34,634 nt of DNA from assembly GCA_902526085.1 (NCBI GenBank), contig CABZJN010000013.1, forward strand, positions 1 to 34,634, in the 5' to 3' direction. Positions 17,584 through 25,699 of this stretch are shown here, piece by piece; the stretch's first letter is position 1, and each line of letters opens with the position of its first letter. Position numbers and translations under genes: made by a program. Source of the stretch: an uncultured Pelagibacteraceae bacterium. Its GTDB lineage: Bacteria > Pseudomonadota > Alphaproteobacteria > Pelagibacterales > Pelagibacteraceae. A model generated the notes under the pieces. That model made no database searches. It worked only from the letters and a program-made list of their open reading frames with translations, and was not told the DNA's origin.

Positions 17584-18513
17584 TCAATCAAATTCTAACA
17601 ACGCATCAACATGCCTTTGAGTACTATCTTGTAAGGCTTTAAGATCATAACCACCTTCAAGAATTGAAACGACTCTACCATTACAAAAAGATTTAGAAGT
17701 CTCCAAAGTCCTTTTAGTAATTTTATAATAATCCTCTGTGCTTAATCTAATTTGCGCTAACGGGTCGTTAATATGTGCATCAAAACCCGCAGAAATTAGC
17801 AAAAATTCGGGTTTAAAACGTTTTATTTTAGTTAAAACATTTTCATATGCATTTAAATATACTTCAGATGTTGTTCCAGCCTCTAGTGGAATATTCAATA
17901 CATTATTGAATTTTCCATTTTCTTTATTTGAACCTGAGCCGGGGTAATAAGGGTATTGGTGAGTAGAAACATATAATACCTTTTCATTATTATAAAAAAT
18001 ATCTTGAGTTCCATTACCATGGTGGACATCAAAATCAATTATTGCAATTTTTTTGTATTTATACTTTTCAATAAGGTAAATAGCACCAACGGCTACATTA
18101 TTATAAATACAAAATCCCATAGCTTTATCTTTTTCTGCATGATGACCTGGAGGTCTTACAGCACAAAAAGCATTCTTAAATTCTTTATTTTGTACTCCAT
18201 CTATTGCTGTAATAATTGAACCTACTGCATCTTTAGTAGCATCTTTACTGCCAGGGGAAACAATTGTATCACTATCTAAAAATACTAAACCTTTTTTTGG
18301 AAAAGACTGTTTAACATGATTAATATATTCTATTGAATGGGTTTTATTTAAAAAAAATTCATCAAATTTATTTGGTTTTTTCCATATAAGATTTTTGTTA
18401 TCTATTTTTTTAAAGTTATCAATTATTGCGGTAACTCTATCAATTTTTTCTGGATGACCATTTCCAGTATCATGGTTTTTGTATGTATCTGTAGTGATTA
18501 GACCAGTCTTCAC
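17584..18513 (-). CDS. Histone deacetylase / acetylpolyamine amidohydrolase family protein
   Basis: This zinc amidohydrolase removes acetyl groups from lysines or polyamines. The active-site set is complete: RPPGHHAEKDKAMGFC (120-135) with the His124-His125 pair, IDFDVHHGNGTQ (159-170) with zinc ligands Asp162 and His164, SAGFDAH (241-247) with Asp245, and EGGYDL with the transition-state Tyr289. At 309 aa it is a single-domain class II-type bacterial enzyme. It starts with GTG, overlapping the dapE stop as GTGA, so it is translationally coupled to lysine/diaminopimelate genes. A SET-domain gene follows. The native substrate cannot be told from sequence. Confidence 0.88.
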   Translation of the reverse strand: MKTGLITTDTYKNHDTGNGHPEKIDRVTAIIDNFKKIDNKNLIWKKPNKFDEFFLNKTHSIEYINHVKQSFPKKGLVFLDSDTIVSPGSKDATKDAVGSIITAIDGVQNKEFKNAFCAVRPPGHHAEKDKAMGFCIYNNVAVGAIYLIEKYKYKKIAIIDFDVHHGNGTQDIFYNNEKVLYVSTHQYPYYPGSGSNKENGKFNNVLNIPLEAGTTSEVYLNAYENVLTKIKRFKPEFLLISAGFDAHINDPLAQIRLSTEDYYKITKRTLETSKSFCNGRVVSILEGGYDLKALQDSTQRHVDALLEFD

Positions 18514-19667
18514 TTAAAGTAATTTTTTAAAACATTTGAATATATTAAACTCAATTTTTTTAAATCAGTTAGTGAAACAGCTTCATCAACTTTATGCATA
18601 GTTTTTCCTACTAAGCCAAATTCTAAGCAAGGAGCTATTTTCCTTATGAACCTTGCATCTGATGTACCTCCAGTAGTTGAAAGTTTAGGTTTTATCTTAG
18701 TAACTTTTTTAATAACATTTTGTATCATAAATGTTGTACTATTAGGCTTTGTAAGAAAAGCTTCACCTGAAACACTGTAATCAATTTTATATTTAGATTT
18801 AGTTTTATTACATACTTTTTTTAAAATTTTATTAATTTTCTTTTTAATAGAATTTGAAGTATGCATGTTATTAAATCTTATATTAAACGAAGCAAACGCA
18901 ATACCTGGAATTACATTGTCTGCAGAATTATTTATATTAATTTTTGTAATTTCAAGATTTGTTGGTTGAAAATCCTTTGTCCCTTTGTCAAATCTTAAAT
19001 CTTTTAGTTCTTTAAGTATTCTCACTAGAGCAGTCGAAGGGTTATTTGCTCTATGAGGATATGCTACATGCCCTTGAACTCCTGTAATTGTTAATCGACC
19101 GTTCATACTTCCTCTTCGACCAATTTTAATCATTTCACCTAATTTATTTGGATTAGTTGGTTCTCCAACCAAGCAAAAATCTATTTTCTCTCGTTTCTTT
19201 TTTAAATAGTCTACAACTTTTTTGGTTCCATTAATGGCTACACCTTCCTCATCTCCAGTGATCAAAAGACTTATCGATCCATTAAATGCTCTATTTTTTT
19301 CAATAAAAACGCTTATAGCTGACACAAATGCAGCTATAGAGCTTTTCATATCATTTGCACCCCTTCCAATTAAATGTCCTTTTTTAATTGTTGGTTTAAA
19401 AGGATTTACTGTCCAATCTGTTAAATTTCCAGCTGGAACAACATCAAGATGTCCTGCATAACAAAAATTAGGACTTTTGCTTCCTAATCTTGCATATAGA
19501 TTTTTAACTGGAGCATTTCCTTTTTCTTTGAACTCGAGAATTTTAGTTTTAAAGCCAAGTTTTTTCAATTTTTTTTCTAAAAATTTCATTATTCCAGCAT
19601 CTATAGGAGTTACAGTTGGAAATCTAATTAGCTCTTTAGCTAACTGAAGTTCATTTATAATTTTCAT
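18510..19667 (-). CDS. dapE: Succinyl-diaminopimelate desuccinylase
   Basis: DapE hydrolyses N-succinyl-LL-diaminopimelate, a late step to lysine and the cell-wall residue meso-DAP. It is a two-metal M20-family enzyme: AGHLDVVPAG (71-80; ligand His73, with Asp75), GRGANDMKSS (101-110; bridging Asp106), TGDEEG with Glu140/Glu141 (catalytic base and ligand), VGEPTN (about Glu169) and KTMHKVDE near the C-terminus with the last His ligand. At 385 aa it is of usual length. It lies 5 bp after dapD and overlaps the deacetylase-like gene by 4 bp. Confidence 0.95.
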   Translation of the reverse strand: MKIINELQLAKELIRFPTVTPIDAGIMKFLEKKLKKLGFKTKILEFKEKGNAPVKNLYARLGSKSPNFCYAGHLDVVPAGNLTDWTVNPFKPTIKKGHLIGRGANDMKSSIAAFVSAISVFIEKNRAFNGSISLLITGDEEGVAINGTKKVVDYLKKKREKIDFCLVGEPTNPNKLGEMIKIGRRGSMNGRLTITGVQGHVAYPHRANNPSTALVRILKELKDLRFDKGTKDFQPTNLEITKININNSADNVIPGIAFASFNIRFNNMHTSNSIKKKINKILKKVCNKTKSKYKIDYSVSGEAFLTKPNSTTFMIQNVIKKVTKIKPKLSTTGGTSDARFIRKIAPCLEFGLVGKTMHKVDEAVSLTDLKKLSLIYSNVLKNYFK

Positions 19668-19672
19668 CGAAA

Positions 19673-20500
19673 CTATTCTCTCAAGAGATCGTTAATAGAA
19701 GTTTTAGATCTTGTCTTTTCATCTACTTGCTTAATTATTACAGCACAATATAGTGAAGGTGCGGTTGGGTTATTTTTATCGGGAAGTGAACCTGGTACTA
19801 CAACCGAATAAGGAGGAATTTTTCCATAAGAAATTTCTCCAGTTTTTCTATTAACAATTTTTGTAGATTGTCCTATGTACATACCCATACTCAGTACTGA
19901 TCCTTCACCTACAATTACACCTTCTACAACTTCAGACATTGCACCTAAAAAAACATTATCCTCGATAATAGTTGGCAGAGCTTGTGCAGGTTCTAAAACT
20001 CCACCCACACCTGAACCTGCAGAGATATGACAATTTTTTCCAATTTGGCTACAGCTTCCTGCTCTTGCAAATGTATCAATCATTGTTCCTTCGTCTATGT
20101 ATGCACCAATGTTAATGTAACATGGCATTAAAACTGCATTCTTGCCAACAAAACTTCCTTTTCTTACTGGTGAGTTAGGCACCATTCTAAAACCTGCTTT
20201 CTCATGATCTTCTTTTGTCCATCCTGCAGTCTTACCCTTTAGTAAGTGAGCTTTGTCATACCAGCTACTATATGGACCGTTCAAATTTTCCATTGGATAT
20301 AATCTAAAACTTAACATAATTGCTTTTTTTAAATGTTGATGAGTTATCCATTCACCATTTATTTTTTCAGCAACTCGTGACTTTCCACTATCTAAATCTT
20401 CAATAACTTGATTTATAGTATCTTTTAAAGATTGATCTGAAGAGGAGTTAATTTGATCCCTTTTTTCCCAAGCTTCGTTTATTAAATTTTCTACACTCAT
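19673..20500 (-). CDS. dapD: Tetrahydrodipicolinate N-succinyltransferase
   Basis: DapD succinylates tetrahydrodipicolinate with succinyl-CoA, committing carbon to lysine and DAP by the succinylase route. The protein is 275 aa, the family norm. An N-terminal helical part precedes a left-handed beta-helix of hexapeptide repeats (about 110-230) with SFVGKNAVLMPCYINIGAYIDEGTMID and ISAGSGVGGVLEP, both strong family marks. It sits 3 bp after the HAD gene and 5 bp before dapE, whose product acts later in the same path. The intervening aminotransferase (DapC/ArgD type) is not in the window. Confidence 0.96.
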   Translation of the reverse strand: MSVENLINEAWEKRDQINSSSDQSLKDTINQVIEDLDSGKSRVAEKINGEWITHQHLKKAIMLSFRLYPMENLNGPYSSWYDKAHLLKGKTAGWTKEDHEKAGFRMVPNSPVRKGSFVGKNAVLMPCYINIGAYIDEGTMIDTFARAGSCSQIGKNCHISAGSGVGGVLEPAQALPTIIEDNVFLGAMSEVVEGVIVGEGSVLSMGMYIGQSTKIVNRKTGEISYGKIPPYSVVVPGSLPDKNNPTAPSLYCAVIIKQVDEKTRSKTSINDLLRE

Positions 20501-20503
20501 AAT

Positions 20504-21166
20504 TTACGAGTTTTTTAATAACCTTATTTCTTTTAAAAATAAAGAGAGATTTTCTATTTTATAGTCAATATAGTCTTTATCAGATTCTTTTTTACCCCAA
20601 TATTCATTATTGATTAGCCAAACAGTTGTAGCTCCTCTATCTTTTCCAATTGACAAGTTTTTTGCAATATCTTCAATATAAATTGTTTCTCTTGGGTCAA
20701 TATCAAATTTTTTTACCATCAGATCGAAAGCTTTTGCTGAAGGTTTTGGGCTATATTCTGCATCAATTATATCAAATACATCCTCAAATAGATCATCAAT
20801 CCCCAAATGTGTAGTTATATTACTAACATGTTCACTACTTCCATTGGTAAAAACGAATTTTCTTAAATCCAATTTTTCAATTTCACCTCTTAACACAACA
20901 TCCTTTTCCATGAAAGATAAGTCAATATCATGAACAAAATTTAAAAAATCTTTTGGAGGGATGTCATGATGTATCATTAATCCATTTAGACTTGTATTAT
21001 ATTTATGAAAGTAGTCAGTTTGTAATTTTTTAGCTTCGACTAAGTTAATTTTTAATTTTTTAGAAATGTATTGTGTCATTCTTTTACTTACTTGACCAAA
21101 TACAGATTCTAAATCCTGATAAAGAACACCATCACAATCAAATAAAATATTTTTTATATTTTTCAT
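20504..21166 (-). CDS. HAD-family hydrolase, pyrimidine 5'-nucleotidase type
   Basis: The four haloacid dehalogenase motifs are seen: FDCDGVLY (about 8-15) with the nucleophile and acid/base Asp pair, FTNGSS (about 106-111), a lysine in PKPSAKAF (about 140-147) and IEDIAKNL (about 160-167). The cap between motifs I and II is helical, as in SSM1/Pyr5'N-type nucleotidases. Alphaproteobacteria often keep such a gene beside argB, as here; it overlaps argB by 4 bp and precedes dapD by 3 bp. Dephosphorylation of a pyrimidine nucleotide is the family guess; the exact substrate is unproven. Confidence 0.8.
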   Translation of the reverse strand: MKNIKNILFDCDGVLYQDLESVFGQVSKRMTQYISKKLKINLVEAKKLQTDYFHKYNTSLNGLMIHHDIPPKDFLNFVHDIDLSFMEKDVVLRGEIEKLDLRKFVFTNGSSEHVSNITTHLGIDDLFEDVFDIIDAEYSPKPSAKAFDLMVKKFDIDPRETIYIEDIAKNLSIGKDRGATTVWLINNEYWGKKESDKDYIDYKIENLSLFLKEIRLLKNS

Positions 21167-22011
21167 TTTCTTATTAATGTGCCAGCACCTTTATCTGAGA
21201 ATAATTCAAAAAGAATTGAATGTTTTTTTCTTCCATCAATAATTCCGACACCAGTAACTCCATTCATTATTGCATCTAAGCAGGTATTAATTTTAGGTAT
21301 CATGCCCTCTGTTATAATTTTATTATTTATCATCTCTAAAATTTCAGATGACGTAATTTCCTCAATGAGCTTTTTTTCTTTATCAAGTACACCTTCAACA
21401 TTGGTCATTAATAATAATCTTCTACATTTCAAAGATTCAGCTATAGCACCAGCAGCTGTATCTCCGTTAATATTATAAGTTTGATTATTTTTACCTTTTC
21501 CTAAAGGTGATATAATTGGAACTGAATTTAATTTAATTATATCTTTTATAATATTTGTATTTATTTTATTTGGCTTTCCAACAAATCCAAGTTCCTCTGC
21601 TTCTGGAATAACTTCAATAACATTATTTTTTTTTGTGTTTATTGAGACTGCATTTGATCCTTTTTCAATTAAAGAATTAACAATGTCCTCGTTAAAATCA
21701 ATAAGGACATTCTCAACTAAATTTATAATTTTTTCATCTGTAACCCTTAAACCTCTAATAAATTTTGATTGAATATTTGATTTTTCTAACTCTCTTTTAA
21801 TTCTAGGGCCGCCTCCGTGGACTATTATTATTGATAATCTTAACTTATTTAGAATACTTATATCTGAAATAAAATTGTTAAAAATATTTCTATCAATAAA
21901 AACGTTTCCTCCATATTTAATAACTATTAATTCATTTTTGTATTTATCTATGTATTTTTTTACCTCTTCGATGGAAGGACCATCTTTTGGTACTATTTTT
22001 TCTATTTCCAT
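21163..22011 (-). CDS. argB: Acetylglutamate kinase
   Basis: ArgB phosphorylates N-acetylglutamate, the second step of arginine synthesis. Seen: VIKYGGNVF (about 31-39; catalytic Lys), IIVHGGGPRIK (about 61-71), the substrate-binding INGDTAAGAIAES (about 182-194) and MTNVEGVLDK (about 203-212). The 282-aa length and an N-terminal helix (about 11-28) fit the hexameric, arginine-inhibited type found in alphaproteobacteria; feedback control is inferred. It follows yidC by 5 bp. In many alphaproteobacteria the GTPase gene engB lies between yidC and argB; it is absent here. Confidence 0.95.
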   Translation of the reverse strand: MEIEKIVPKDGPSIEEVKKYIDKYKNELIVIKYGGNVFIDRNIFNNFISDISILNKLRLSIIIVHGGGPRIKRELEKSNIQSKFIRGLRVTDEKIINLVENVLIDFNEDIVNSLIEKGSNAVSINTKKNNVIEVIPEAEELGFVGKPNKINTNIIKDIIKLNSVPIISPLGKGKNNQTYNINGDTAAGAIAESLKCRRLLLMTNVEGVLDKEKKLIEEITSSEILEMINNKIITEGMIPKINTCLDAIMNGVTGVGIIDGRKKHSILFELFSDKGAGTLIRK

Positions 22012-22016
22012 TTCAA

Positions 22017-23699
22017 TTAAACAGTTTTGACAGTCGTTCTTTTGATTATTATGTACTGTTGTGCCATTGTTAATACATTATTTATGGTCCAGTAAATAAC
22101 TAATCCTGCTGGGAAAGGAGCTAGTATAACAGTCAAAAATAACGGGAAGAACATAAATATCTTTGCTTGAACAGGATCGGGAGGTGTAGGATTTAGTTTT
22201 TGCTGCATCCACATTGAAACGCCCATTAAGCATGGCCATACACCTATGAGTAAAAAAGAGGGAGGATCCCAAGGAATTAATCCAAATAAATTAAATATAG
22301 ACGTAGGATCTCTTTCACTTAAATCTTTTATCCAACCAAAAAATGGTTGATGTCTCATCTCAATAGTTACAAATAAAACTTTATAAATCGCGAAGAAAAA
22401 AGGGATCTGTATAAAAATTGGAAGACATCCACTTATAGGATTGACTTTTTCCCTTTTATATAATGCCATCATTTCTTGTTGGAGTTTCATTTTATCCTCT
22501 TTATGTAATTCTTTTAGTCTTGTCATTTCTGGCTGTAGAACTTTCATCTTTGCCATTGACCTAAATGAGTAATTTGCAAGTGGAAAAAATGCTAATCTTA
22601 TACAAGCAGTTATCATTATAATTGCAATTCCAAAATTGCCAGCTAGATTAAAGAAATATTGAATTGCAAAAAATAAAGGTTTTACAATGAAGTAAAACCA
22701 TCCCCAATCTATCGCTAAATCAAATTTATTAATGTTTTCACTTTCTGCATATCCATCAATAACGTTTACTTCTTTTGCAGCAATTATTAACCTTATTGAG
22801 TTACTTTTTGTTTCGTTTACGCCAACTTCAGTTGCATTTGTCTCAATAAAATTTGCTCTAAACTTATTTTTGTAATCAAAATCAGATCTAAAACTTTTAT
22901 CTTTTTCAGGGATCAGACTAGTAAGCCAATATTTATCAGTTATACCAAGCCATCCAGATTGTGCATTCTTGGAATATTTTTTTTCTTCAATATCATCATA
23001 GTCTTCCTCAACTAGTTGATCATCGAAAACTCCAATTAAGCCCTCGTGCAAAATATAAAAATTAGTTACATCAGGGGCTACATTCCTTATTATTTGTCCG
23101 TATGGATAAAAGTTATAAGTGTTATTCGAATTATTAATAATTGTTTGCTTAATATTGAAAAGATATTGTTTATCTAAACTTATTTTTTTTACAAATTTAA
23201 TATTTTGATTGTTAGTCCAACTTAATTTTACTGAAGAATCAGGTGTGAGTTTATTATTTCCTTCAATGTTCCATTGAGTTTTTGAGTTTGGTAAGTCAAT
23301 ATTTTTACTAGTTGTTGCCCAACCAGTTTCTACATAATAGCCATTATTAGATTGTTTAGGATTCAGCAGAATAACATTATCATCTCCGTTTAAAGTATTA
23401 GTATAATTTTTAAAAGTTAAGTCATCTATCGAAGACCCAATTAACGAAATTGACCCTATAATTTTATCATTTTCAAAAAGAATTCTATCATTTTCTTTTA
23501 AAGCATCATTCCTAGATATTTTAATTGTTTCTTCATCCTGACCTAACGACGGAGCATCTGTTAAAGAATTTTCAGTAATAATCTTTTTATTATTTTGAAT
23601 ATCTTTTTGGTCTACTACTGGTGGAGCAAAGAATAAACTATAAAGAATTATTACCGCTGCACTTAAAGATATTGCGGCAATTACATTTTTTGTATCCAT
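22017..23699 (-). CDS. yidC: Membrane protein insertase YidC
   Basis: YidC inserts and folds inner-membrane proteins, alone or with SecYEG. The 560-aa protein has the Gram-negative layout: one N-terminal transmembrane segment (about 5-25), a large periplasmic beta-rich domain (about 50-335), then five membrane segments (from about 345). Seen: IRLAFFPLANYSFRSMAKMK carrying the conserved groove arginine and the start of the cytoplasmic coiled-coil loop (LQPEMTRLKELHKEDKMKLQQEM), NPISGCLPIFIQIPFFFAIYKVL, and the C-terminal ILAPFPAGLVIYWTINN. It lies 3 bp after yidD. Confidence 0.96.
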   Translation of the reverse strand: MDTKNVIAAISLSAAVIILYSLFFAPPVVDQKDIQNNKKIITENSLTDAPSLGQDEETIKISRNDALKENDRILFENDKIIGSISLIGSSIDDLTFKNYTNTLNGDDNVILLNPKQSNNGYYVETGWATTSKNIDLPNSKTQWNIEGNNKLTPDSSVKLSWTNNQNIKFVKKISLDKQYLFNIKQTIINNSNNTYNFYPYGQIIRNVAPDVTNFYILHEGLIGVFDDQLVEEDYDDIEEKKYSKNAQSGWLGITDKYWLTSLIPEKDKSFRSDFDYKNKFRANFIETNATEVGVNETKSNSIRLIIAAKEVNVIDGYAESENINKFDLAIDWGWFYFIVKPLFFAIQYFFNLAGNFGIAIIMITACIRLAFFPLANYSFRSMAKMKVLQPEMTRLKELHKEDKMKLQQEMMALYKREKVNPISGCLPIFIQIPFFFAIYKVLFVTIEMRHQPFFGWIKDLSERDPTSIFNLFGLIPWDPPSFLLIGVWPCLMGVSMWMQQKLNPTPPDPVQAKIFMFFPLFLTVILAPFPAGLVIYWTINNVLTMAQQYIIIKRTTVKTV

Positions 23700-23702
23700 A
23701 AA

Positions 23703-23945
23703 TTACTTTTTCTTTTTAACAGGATCAAATCCTTCTCCACCACCCAAAAATTTTATTGGATGACAACTAAGTATTCTTTTAAATCCATTAATACTTCCTT
23801 CTAAAATTCCATTCTCTTTTAAATTTTCAATAAAATAATTTGAACATGTTGGTAGATATCTACAATTATTTCCCAAATACGGAGATATCAGAATTTGATA
23901 AAGCCTTATAATTTTAATCATTAAAAATTTAATAATATTAGTCAT
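23703..23945 (-). CDS. yidD: Membrane protein insertion efficiency factor YidD
   Basis: This 80-aa protein is a small membrane-associated helper of YidC. It shows the family signature: IIRLYQILISPYLGNNCRYLPTCSNYF with the conserved Cys pair, then GSINGFKRILSCHP with a third conserved Cys, and a GGGEGFDPV tail. A start at the second Met (residue 9) is also possible. It sits in its usual place between rnpA (4-bp overlap) and yidC (3-bp gap). Confidence 0.93.
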   Translation of the reverse strand: MTNIIKFLMIKIIRLYQILISPYLGNNCRYLPTCSNYFIENLKENGILEGSINGFKRILSCHPIKFLGGGEGFDPVKKKK

Positions 23946-24283
23946 TTAATTTTCTTAAAGTCTTCGATTGTTATCATTTTTATTTTTTCATAAGGATCTT
24001 TGCTAACTGATATTCTTGCAATCAATAAATAGCAGTAATTAAGATTTATGTTAATTGATTTTACAGCTTCGTTCATAATATTTCTTAGCCTTCTTTTAAT
24101 TTTATTTCTAGTTACTGCATTTCCTATTTTCTTTTTAGCTACAAAACTGATATTCAATTTATCAGTATTTTTATCAGAAAGTTTTTTAAAGAAAATTGTT
24201 AAATATTTGTTAGAAATTTTTTTTCCACTAAGGATTGATTTAAAATCCTCATTTTTAGAAAGGCTTACGATCTTGTTTTTCAT
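23942..24283 (-). CDS. rnpA: Ribonuclease P protein component
   Basis: RnpA is the protein cofactor of RNase P, which trims the 5' ends of pre-tRNAs. The RNR signature is seen as AVTRNKIKRRLRNIMNEA (about residues 53-70), preceded by SFVAKKKIGNAVTRN, with a basic N-terminus. The 113-aa length is typical. Its ATG shares one base with the rpmH stop (TAATG), and its end overlaps yidD by 4 bp: the classic rpmH-rnpA-yidD-yidC order. Confidence 0.92.
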   Translation of the reverse strand: MKNKIVSLSKNEDFKSILSGKKISNKYLTIFFKKLSDKNTDKLNISFVAKKKIGNAVTRNKIKRRLRNIMNEAVKSININLNYCYLLIARISVSKDPYEKIKMITIEDFKKIK

Positions 24284-24420
24284 TAAGCGTTTGTTAATTT
24301 TTTTCTTCCTTTAGCCCTTCTTCTTTTTAATACTTTTCTTCCACCCTTTGTTTTTCTCTTAGCTCTATAGCCAACTGATTTTTTTCTTTTTCTGTTACTT
24401 GGTTGATATGTACGTTTCAT
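24283..24420 (-). CDS. rpmH: 50S ribosomal protein L34
   Basis: A 45-codon minus-strand frame from the ATG at 24420 reads [20 protein letters not shown] and continues with the [21 protein letters not shown] pattern, an unmistakable L34 of normal length. It leads the long minus-strand unit ending at the SET gene. Its TAA stop overlaps the rnpA ATG by one base. Confidence 0.97.
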   Translation of the reverse strand: MKRTYQPSNRKRKKSVGYRAKRKTKGGRKVLKRRRAKGRKKLTNA

Positions 24421-24502
24421 TGTAGTTAAAATAATGTTAAATTGCGGTAGTTATACAAATATATATATATAAGTACAGCGATTTTTAATAAGTTAAAAAT
24501 CA
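24421..24502. promoter_or_regulatory. 82-bp divergent promoter region, rpmH unit and VTT-protein gene
   Basis: This short intergenic region must serve both directions. On the plus strand TTGCGG (24442-24447) followed after 16 bases by TATATA (24464-24469) is a plausible sigma-70-type promoter for the membrane-protein gene. The alternating AT run at 24460-24471 would melt easily. For the rpmH direction TTGTAT followed by an AT-rich stretch is possible but weak. Positions are read by eye. Confidence 0.35.
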
Positions 24503-25222
24503 ATGAATAGAGAAAAAAAAATTAAACTTTTTTTAGGTTCTGCCTACATTTTAATAGTATTTTTTTTTTTATTGATTTTCTTTAACAACTTTTCATTCCA
24601 GGATTTTTCAAGCTATAAATTAATAAAAGAAAACAGAGATGCTTTAGACAATTTAAAAAATAGTAATATTTTTTTATCAATTATTCTTTTTCTCCTAGGT
24701 ACCATAGTCTGGGTTCTTTTGTTAGGTTTTGGTTCACCAGTATTTTTGGTTGGTGGTTTTATTTTTGGTAAATGGCTAGGAACTTTACTCATAGTTTTTG
24801 GGTTATCTATCGGCGCAACACTTCTTTACATATTTGCAAATTATTTTTTAAAAGATTTAGTAGAGAAAAAATTTTCATCCCGTTTTAGTAATTTAAATGA
24901 GAAGTTTAAAAAAAATGAATTTGTTTTTTTTTTAATTTATAGATTTATAGGTGGTATTCCTTTTTTTATTTCTAATATTTTACCAACAATTTTTAATGTT
25001 AAAGTTAAAATTTTTTTTATAGGATCAATTATTGGAATGACTCCACAATTATTTGTTGGAGCATCTCTTGGTGCTGGTTTGAATAAGATTTTAGAGGAAA
25101 ATACTGAAGTACCAAGTTTTTTAGAATTAATTTTTTCCCCAGATATTTATTTACCAATACTTGGAATTGCATTCTTAGTTTTAATTGGCCTTTTTCTAAA
25201 AAAAAAATTTTACGAAAAATAA
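24503..25222 (+). CDS. VTT-domain (TVP38/TMEM64/DedA-like) membrane protein
   Basis: The 239-aa protein has an N-terminal transmembrane segment (about 9-28) and at least four more hydrophobic stretches. The VTT domain is seen in FGSPVFLVGGFIFGKWLGTLL (about 77-97), GATLLYIFANYFLKD, then YRFIGGIPFFISNILPTIFNVK (about 145-166) and GMTPQLFVGASLGAG (about 178-192). Members include DedA and TMEM41/64 proteins, some implicated in lipid scrambling or envelope homeostasis. Likely located in the inner membrane; the transported or flipped lipid is unknown. It stands alone, with tRNA-Thr convergent just beyond its stop. Confidence 0.82.
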   Translation: MNREKKIKLFLGSAYILIVFFFLLIFFNNFSFQDFSSYKLIKENRDALDNLKNSNIFLSIILFLLGTIVWVLLLGFGSPVFLVGGFIFGKWLGTLLIVFGLSIGATLLYIFANYFLKDLVEKKFSSRFSNLNEKFKKNEFVFFLIYRFIGGIPFFISNILPTIFNVKVKIFFIGSIIGMTPQLFVGASLGAGLNKILEENTEVPSFLELIFSPDIYLPILGIAFLVLIGLFLKKKFYEK

Positions 25223-25225
25223 TAC

Positions 25226-25299
25226 TGGTGCCCCCATCCAGAATTGAACTGGAAACTCATCCTTACCATGGATGTGTTATACCATTTAACTATAGGGGC
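25226..25299 (-). tRNA. tRNA-Thr (anticodon GGT)
   Basis: A full 74-nt cloverleaf is seen on the minus strand: acceptor GCCCCTA / TGGGGGC, D-arm GTTA-AATGGTA-TAAC, anticodon arm CATCC-ATGGTAA-GGATG giving anticodon GGT (reads ACC/ACU), T-arm TCCAG-TTCAATT-CTGGA, discriminator A and an encoded CCA. The short D-arm is of a type often seen in glycine tRNAs, but the anticodon is clearly threonine. It ends 4 bp from the stop of the membrane-protein gene on the other strand. Confidence 0.93.
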
Positions 25300-25393
25300 A
25301 ATATTCAGATAAATTAGTGTATAAATTCTATTATTTCAAATTATTGCCTTAATTTTTTTTCAAAATAGGCTATATCTATTTGAGGAAAATGTT

Positions 25394-25591
25394 ATGGGAA
25401 TTCACTACACATATGGAGCAAATAAAAATGCAAAGCTCATGGAAAAAAAAGCAAAAAGAGAAAAAAAACTTGCAGATAAAAGAGCTAAGAAACAGGTGAA
25501 AGCTACCCCACTAAAGGTTGAAAAGGATAAAACTATTCCATTAGATCAGGTTATCACTCTCGATCACCTTACAAATCCTGACAAAAAGTAA
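25394..25591 (+). CDS. Small basic protein, unknown, 65 aa
   Basis: It has a good ribosome site (gagga, 7 bases before the ATG), so it is likely real. The N-terminus MGIHYTYGANKNAKLMEKK is followed by a run of K/R/E/A typical of one charged helix (about 12-36), then a more hydrophobic tail (IPLDQVITLDHL). I do not recognise a named family. It is likely co-transcribed with the 34-aa gene and dcd, which follow within 3 bp and by overlap. Its charge suggests RNA or ribosome contact; inference only. Confidence 0.65.
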   Translation: MGIHYTYGANKNAKLMEKKAKREKKLADKRAKKQVKATPLKVEKDKTIPLDQVITLDHLTNPDKK

Positions 25592-25594
25592 GTA

Positions 25595-25699
25595 ATGAGT
25601 TCCAAAAAAAATAATTTTAGTAAACTCGAACTTGCTTTAAGAAAAAATTTAAAAAAAAGAAAAGAATTTCAAAAAAAAACCAAAAAAAAAAATAAATAA
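25595..25699 (+). CDS. 34-aa lysine/arginine-rich protein
   Basis: From the ATG at 25595 a 34-codon frame reads [20 protein letters not shown] and ends in a K/R-rich tail. It starts 3 bp after the previous stop and its own TAA overlaps the dcd ATG by one base (TAATG), the packing seen between real genes here. The LRxNLxxRK core resembles short basic proteins I recall in other alphaproteobacteria in front of murA-region genes. The DNA is very A-rich, so a chance frame is possible. Function unknown. Confidence 0.5.
   Translation: MSSKKNNFSKLELALRKNLKKRKEFQKKTKKKNK

Noticed and set aside
25226..25299. tRNA-Gly, suggested by the short D-arm
   Set aside because: The seven-base anticodon loop ATGGTAA gives anticodon GGT, which is threonine.
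25640..25698. The A-rich run before dcd as a frameshifted or decayed gene
   Set aside because: It reads as a clean 34-codon frame with start and stop fitted exactly to its neighbours.
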